The position numbers were made by a program, and so were the translations under genes. The notes beneath the pieces are model-generated. The model was not told the DNA's origin and did not search any database. It saw nothing but the letters and a program-made list of their open reading frames with translations. Below, piece after piece: positions 4,412 to 5,892 of a stretch of DNA of 5,892 nucleotides; within the stretch, counting starts at the first letter, position 1, and each line of letters starts with the position of its first letter. This DNA comes from Intrasporangium_A sp039812505 (GTDB lineage Bacteria > Actinomycetota > Actinomycetes > Actinomycetales > Dermatophilaceae): assembly GCF_039812505.1 (NCBI RefSeq), contig NZ_JBDIAQ010000187.1, forward strand, positions 1 to 5,892. The letters are read 5' to 3'.

Positions 4412-5892
4412 GTGACCAGTGAAGAGCAGCAGAAGTCCGCCAACCGGGCCCGCCCGACGACCGACGAGTTCCGCGCGTTCGTCGCGCGCGGCTGGGCCCC
4501 CCGCAGCGCCGGGCTCCCGGCCCGCGCCGAGGCCGCCGGGTATGCCGCCCAGCGCCGTGCCGCGGTCAGCGCGCGCTTCCCCGGGGAGCGACTCGTCGTA
4601 CCGGCCGGTGGCCTGAAGGTCCGCAGCAACGACTGCGACTACGTCTTCCGCCCGCACAGCGCGTTCGCGCACCTGACGGGTCTGGGCAGCGACCGCGAGC
4701 CCGATGCCGTCCTCGTGCTCGAGCCGCGCGCCGCGTCGGACCCGGGTGCGGGCGATGGCGGGCACGACGCGGTGCTCTACTTCCGCCCGCTGGCCGGTCG
4801 CGACACCGAGGAGTTCTTCGCCGACGCGCGGTACGGCGAGTTCTGGGTCGGGGCCCGTCCGACCATCGAGGACGTCGAGGCCGAGCTGGGTGTCACGGCT
4901 CGCCACATCGACGAGCTGCGCGACGCGCTGGCCAAGGACGCCGGCACGGTGCGGATCCGGGTCGTGCGTGACGCCGACCCGCAGGTCGCCGCCCTCGTGG
5001 ACGCGGTTCGCGACGAGTCCGGCGCCACCGACTCGACCGCCGACCGCGGGACCACTGCGAGCGTCGGCGACGCCTCGGACACCGCGACGTCCGAGACCGG
5101 CGCGGCCGCCGTCGCGCAGGACGAGCAGCAGCAGACCCCTGACGAAGAGCTGGCCGCATTCCTGTCCGCGCTCCGGATGGTCAAGGACGCCTGGGAGGTC
5201 GAGCAGATGCGCTCGGCCATCGCAGGGACCAAGCTCGGCTTCGAGGCGGTCATCGCCCAGCTCGCGGAGGCCGTCCGGCGGGGGCGCGGCGAACGCTGGG
5301 TCGAGGGCGTCTTCGGCCTGCACGCCCGTCACCACGGCAACGGCGTGGGCTACGACTCGATCTGCGCCAGCGGTGACCACGCCAACACGCTGCACTGGAT
5401 CAAGAACACCGGTGAGGTCGAGGACGGCGACCTGCTGCTGCTCGACGCGGGCGTCGAGGTCGACGCGCTCTACACCGCCGACATCACCCGCACCCTGCCG
5501 GTCAGCGGCACCTTCACCGACGCGCAGCGGGAGATCTACGAGGCGGTCTACGAGGCGCAGCAGGCCGGCATCGCGGCCGCCCGGCCGGGCAACCGGTTCA
5601 GCGACGTGCACGCCGCCGCGATCCGCGTGATCGCCCAGCACCTGCACGACTGGGGCCTGCTGCCCGACGGCGTCGGCGTCGAGGAGACCCTGGACAAGGA
5701 GCACGGCCAGTACCACCGCCGCTGGATGGTGCACGGCACGAGCCACCACCTCGGCCTCGACGTGCACGACTGTGCGCTCGCGACCCGCGAGGAGTACATG
5801 GACGCCGAGCTGCGACCCGGCATGATCCTCACCGTCGAGCCCGGCCTCTACTTCAAGGCCTCCGACGAGCTGGCGCCGGAGCGGTTCCGGGG
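4412..5892 (+). CDS. pepP: Xaa-Pro aminopeptidase (M24B, PepP type), 3' end beyond the window
   Basis: This cytoplasmic metallopeptidase removes an N-terminal residue preceding proline. The frame stays open for 493 codons to the window edge. Residues ~35-190 form the AMP_N (aminopeptidase P N-terminal) domain, with SNDCDYVFRPHSAFAHLTGL in its core. Residues ~247-493 are the pita-bread M24 domain. The dinuclear metal ligands are D345 (LLLLDAGVEVD), D357 (YTADITRT), H445 (HGTSHHLGLDVHD) and E476 (VEPG); the last glutamate lies past the window. His328 (TLHW), His441 and His452 match the other conserved histidines of E. coli PepP. Residues ~201-246 are a low-complexity linker rich in Ser, Thr, Asp, Glu, Ala and Gln. 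GTG 4412 gives a typical N terminus (MTSEEQQ). An in-frame ATG at 4403, adding MCC, is an alternative: the ggggtgg at 4392-4398 is 4 nt from that ATG and 13 nt from the GTG, so spacing does not settle the choice. Confidence 0.93.
   Translation, partial: MTSEEQQKSANRARPTTDEFRAFVARGWAPRSAGLPARAEAAGYAAQRRAAVSARFPGERLVVPAGGLKVRSNDCDYVFRPHSAFAHLTGLGSDREPDAVLVLEPRAASDPGAGDGGHDAVLYFRPLAGRDTEEFFADARYGEFWVGARPTIEDVEAELGVTARHIDELRDALAKDAGTVRIRVVRDADPQVAALVDAVRDESGATDSTADRGTTASVGDASDTATSETGAAAVAQDEQQQTPDEELAAFLSALRMVKDAWEVEQMRSAIAGTKLGFEAVIAQLAEAVRRGRGERWVEGVFGLHARHHGNGVGYDSICASGDHANTLHWIKNTGEVEDGDLLLLDAGVEVDALYTADITRTLPVSGTFTDAQREIYEAVYEAQQAGIAAARPGNRFSDVHAAAIRVIAQHLHDWGLLPDGVGVEETLDKEHGQYHRRWMVHGTSHHLGLDVHDCALATREEYMDAELRPGMILTVEPGLYFKASDELAPERFR

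Noticed and set aside
4367..5767. Long minus-strand open frame opposite the aminopeptidase gene
   Set aside because: The plus strand encodes a clear PepP with all visible metal ligands. The antisense frame has biased composition and no recognisable domain.
1..5892. tRNA, rRNA or known riboswitch
   Set aside because: I found no cloverleaf, T-loop signature or recognisable riboswitch core on either strand by eye.

Overview
This is a very GC-rich window. Its coding strands use G/C almost exclusively at third codon positions, two genes appear to start with GTG, and the gene families (short NadE, fused ThrE-type exporter, AbiEi/DUF559 protein, two-domain Xaa-Pro aminopeptidase) fit a high-GC actinobacterium. 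The Intrasporangiaceae/Dermatophilaceae group of Micrococcales is my best guess, but the sequence alone does not prove it.

Layout. Positions 1-36 hold nothing I can call. A 72-bp near-palindrome (37-108) runs into the 3' end of a minus-strand gene (1056 down to 79). That gene encodes an AbiEi-antitoxin-like N-terminal region and a DUF559/Vsr-like PD-(D/E)XK nuclease domain, but an in-frame amber codon (546-544) splits it. Upstream of it, 1057-1344 is a non-coding, repeat-rich stretch with 26-bp tandem repeats (1149-1219), a second 72-bp palindrome with the same design (1200-1271) and GC-rich short repeats (1293-1344). Next comes a minus-strand MaoC-family hot-dog dehydratase (1345-1872). It is divergent from the plus-strand NAD+ synthetase nadE (1978-2820), and a perfect 9-bp inverted repeat lies in the gap between them. 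nadE and the minus-strand threonine/serine exporter gene (2801-4357) converge and overlap by 20 bp, and that overlap is itself a near-palindrome. Only about 54 bp separate the exporter from a divergent plus-strand Xaa-Pro aminopeptidase gene (4412 onward), which runs off the right end of the window.

How the genes fit together. Most are single housekeeping transcription units: NAD synthesis from deamido-NAD+ and ammonia, amino-acid efflux, proline-peptide trimming, and an acyl-CoA hydratase-type enzyme. The divergent peptidase/exporter pair could link release of amino acids from peptides with their export, but this is speculation from adjacency. The accessory part is the left 1.35 kb: a nuclease-like gene broken by a nonsense codon and bracketed by two copies of a 72-bp palindromic repeat. 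This is the most unusual structure in the window.
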